A stretch of DNA of 7,347 nt from Crocinitomicaceae bacterium. Its GTDB lineage: Bacteria > Bacteroidota > Bacteroidia > Flavobacteriales_G > Salibacteraceae. The stretch's first letter is position 1, and the number at the start of each line of letters is the position of its first letter. The stretch is from positions 1 to 7,347 of the forward strand of contig JAAZVO010000128.1 of the NCBI GenBank assembly GCA_018623405.1, read 5' to 3'. The translations under genes were made by a program, and so were the position numbers. Under the pieces are notes generated by a model. That model did not search any database and was not told the origin of the DNA. It saw nothing but the letters and a program-made list of their open reading frames with translations. Below, piece after piece: positions 5,923-7,347 of the stretch.

Positions 5923-6929
5923 TAAATACCTGAGGTTGAATAATCGCTTAAACTAAGCTGATTTGGTGTTTGTTCAAGTTGAACGTAAGAACCAAGCATT
6001 GAATTTTCAAGATTCACATTTTTTAAGATACAATTGGTTTGCATAATTGCATTTTGAACTCTGGCGTTTTCAATTTTAGTGCTATCACCAATTGAAACAT
6101 GTGGACCAATTACAGAATTAAGAATTTCTACATTTTCGCCGATGTAACAAGGCTTAATAATTACACTGTTATGTGTTTTAACTGAACTAGAAATTAACTG
6201 TTCCTTTTCTTTCTTTATTTCTAGTACCCTTTGGTTGGTAAAAACAGTTGCGTTTTTATTTCCACAATCTAACCATTCATCTACTTTACCAGGATAAAAT
6301 TTGGTGCCTTTTTCTGTCATGTTTCGAAGGGCATCAGGTAATTGATACTCACCACCTTTAATTATTTGATTATCAATTAGAAATTGAAGCTCAGATTTTA
6401 GGGAGTCTCCATCCTTAAAGTAATAAATGCCAATCATAGCTAGGTCTGAAACAAATGTTGAGGGTTTTTCTACGTAATCGGTAATTACTTCGTTTTCATC
6501 TAACTTAACCACACCAAATTGACTTGGGTCTTCAATTTGCTTTACCCATAAAATCCCATCTTTTTCTTCGTTTAAATGAAGTTGGGTTTTGAATAAGGTA
6601 TCTGCAAAAGCAACAATTGTTTTGCCTGTTAATGTTGGGGCTGCACACAAAATTGCATGGGCTGTGCCTAATGCTTCATCTTGGTAGTATATTTTTCCTT
6701 TTGCCCCAAGTCTTTCTGCAATTGCCAATAAGTTTTCTTCTACAGCTTTTCCAAATCGGCCAACAACAAAACCAATTTCATTTATTTTTTCGTCACAAAC
6801 TTCGGCTAAGTCTTCGCATAACCTTTCAACAATTGGTTTTCCTGCTACAGGAATAAGTGGTTTTGGAATTGTAAGGGTATGGGGTCTCATACGTTTTCCC
6901 ATACCAGCCATTGGAATAATTAAATTCAT
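5922..6929 (-). CDS. Sugar-phosphate nucleotidyltransferase with C-terminal left-handed beta-helix
   Basis: A 335-residue cytoplasmic enzyme of the NTP_transferase family, which joins a sugar-1-phosphate to an NTP to give an NDP-sugar and pyrophosphate. The Rossmann-like N-terminal domain begins at the start codon and carries the signature MAGMGKRMRPHTL (7-19) and PKPLIPVAGKP (22-32), with Arg13 and Lys23 as the expected triphosphate-binding residues. Further conserved points are YYQDEALGTAHA (81-92), the first metal aspartate in AFADT (Asp110), VEKP (153-156), GGEYQLPDAL (192-201) and EWLDCGNKN (218-226) with the second metal aspartate Asp221. Residues about 250-325 form hexapeptide-like turns (KPCYIGENVEI, IGPHVSIGDSTKI), a short left-handed beta-helix. 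The sugar and the nucleotide cannot be read from sequence: glucose-, mannose- or amino-sugar-1-phosphate are all possible. No sugar-modifying partners are next to it. The ATG at 6927-6929 is right because the first beta-strand starts there. It heads the overlapping gene set that ends with envC. Confidence 0.9.
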   Translation of the reverse strand: MNLIIPMAGMGKRMRPHTLTIPKPLIPVAGKPIVERLCEDLAEVCDEKINEIGFVVGRFGKAVEENLLAIAERLGAKGKIYYQDEALGTAHAILCAAPTLTGKTIVAFADTLFKTQLHLNEEKDGILWVKQIEDPSQFGVVKLDENEVITDYVEKPSTFVSDLAMIGIYYFKDGDSLKSELQFLIDNQIIKGGEYQLPDALRNMTEKGTKFYPGKVDEWLDCGNKNATVFTNQRVLEIKKEKEQLISSSVKTHNSVIIKPCYIGENVEILNSVIGPHVSIGDSTKIENARVQNAIMQTNCILKNVNLENSMLGSYVQLEQTPNQLSLSDYSTSGI

Positions 6930-6949
6930 AATATAAAAGTAATTGGCGG

Positions 6950-6957
6950 CAAAAATA
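6950..6957 (-). promoter_or_regulatory. Candidate Bacteroidota -7 element upstream of the nucleotidyltransferase gene
   Basis: The minus strand reads TATTTTTG, matching TAnnTTTG. It sits in the 65-base gap after dut and ends 20 bases before the nucleotidyltransferase ATG. A TTG at the -33 position is missing (the closest is ATG or AAT about 20 bases upstream), so the call is tentative. It would be the natural promoter for the nucleotidyltransferase-TPR-DUF4292-envC set, although read-through from dut is equally possible. Confidence 0.35.
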
Positions 6958-6994
6958 GTAGAAAGCCTTGCTTAGCCATGATTATTATTGATTA

Positions 6995-7347
6995 TCAGTG
7001 TTTTCCTGTTGAGCCAAATCCTCCTTTTCCCCTATTTGTATTGGTTAAGGTTGTGGTTTCCTCCCATTTAGCTTGTTCGCGCTTTGCAAAAACAAGCTGT
7101 GCAATACGTTCGCCTGGCTTTATGATGAAAGTTTCATTTGAAAGGTTTACTAAAATTACTCCTACCTCACCACGATAGTCAGCATCAATAGTACCTGGAG
7201 TATTTAAAACAGTAATTCCATGTTTGTAAGCCAACCCGCTTCGTGGTCTTACCTGACCCTCAAAGCCAATTGGTATTTCTAAAAATAAACCTGTCTTTAT
7301 GAGGGTTCTTTCTAAAGGTTTAAGGGAGATATCTTCGTTTGTGTTTG
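6995..7347 (-). CDS. dut: Deoxyuridine 5'-triphosphate nucleotidohydrolase (dUTPase), 5' end outside window
   Basis: The frame is open from the right edge to a TGA at 6995-6997, giving 116 residues; perhaps 25-30 N-terminal residues including motif 1 lie outside. An apparent internal start at 7232-7234 is only a TTG inside the protein (the Leu of RPRSGLAYKHG), not the true start. Four of the five trimeric dUTPase motifs are visible in fragment numbering: RPRSGLA (33-39), motif 3 with GTIDADYRGE (51-60), where Asp54 is the catalytic water-activating residue, GERIAQLVF (78-86), and the C-terminal P-loop-like arm RGKGGFGSTG (105-114). The enzyme splits dUTP to dUMP and pyrophosphate, keeping uracil out of DNA and supplying dUMP for dTMP synthesis. 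All visible active-site residues are intact, so it should be functional. It is 65 bases upstream of the nucleotidyltransferase gene on the same strand. Confidence 0.96.
   Translation of the reverse strand, partial: NTNEDISLKPLERTLIKTGLFLEIPIGFEGQVRPRSGLAYKHGITVLNTPGTIDADYRGEVGVILVNLSNETFIIKPGERIAQLVFAKREQAKWEETTTLTNTNRGKGGFGSTGKH

Noticed and set aside
6617..6856. Plus-strand leucine-rich open frame antisense to the nucleotidyltransferase gene
   Set aside because: Shadow frame; the opposite strand carries the conserved catalytic domain.
6978..7178. Plus-strand open frame antisense to the 3' end of dut
   Set aside because: Shadow frame over conserved dUTPase motifs 3 to 5.
7232..7234. TTG as a possible dut start, giving a 79-residue protein
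   Set aside because: It falls inside dUTPase motif 2 (the Leu of RPRSGLA); the frame continues upstream with conserved sequence to the window edge.

Overview
The window is AT-rich and every gene I can support lies on the minus strand, so it reads biologically from right to left. Several traits point to Bacteroidota, most likely a flavobacterium-like member (order Flavobacteriales or a neighbour). GatA and the sugar nucleotidyltransferase resemble the forms I know from this phylum. There is a DUF4292 lipoprotein, exported proteins end their signal peptides in FGQ, most starts have little Shine-Dalgarno sequence, and two intergenic gaps carry a TAnnTTTG-type -7 promoter element. I see no mobile element, CRISPR array, tRNA, rRNA or sign of recent transfer. 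It looks like a chromosomal housekeeping region.

Layout in transcription order: (1) the 3' part of dut (dUTPase), running off the right edge; (2) a sugar-phosphate nucleotidyltransferase with a C-terminal beta-helix; (3) a long TPR lipoprotein; (4) a DUF4292 lipoprotein; (5) an EnvC-like murein hydrolase activator with a degenerate LytM/M23 domain; (6) tatA; (7) gatA, which starts at GTG; (8) the 5' part of an MltD-like lytic transglycosylase, running off the left edge. Genes 2 to 5 overlap by 1, 11 and 20 bases and almost certainly form one translationally coupled transcript. tatA follows after 45 bases and gatA only 15 bases later, so these two form a second unit or a continuation of the first. 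mltD is 58 bases beyond gatA.

The shared theme is the cell envelope: a nucleotide-sugar precursor enzyme, two periplasm-facing lipoproteins of unknown role, an activator of peptidoglycan amidases, a Tat export component and a peptidoglycan-cleaving enzyme. dut (nucleotide-pool hygiene) and gatA (tRNA-Gln/tRNA-Asn amidation) are housekeeping genes in the same neighbourhood. The least understood part is the coupled TPR and DUF4292 lipoprotein pair. I find no clearly novel system; the findings are modest leads.
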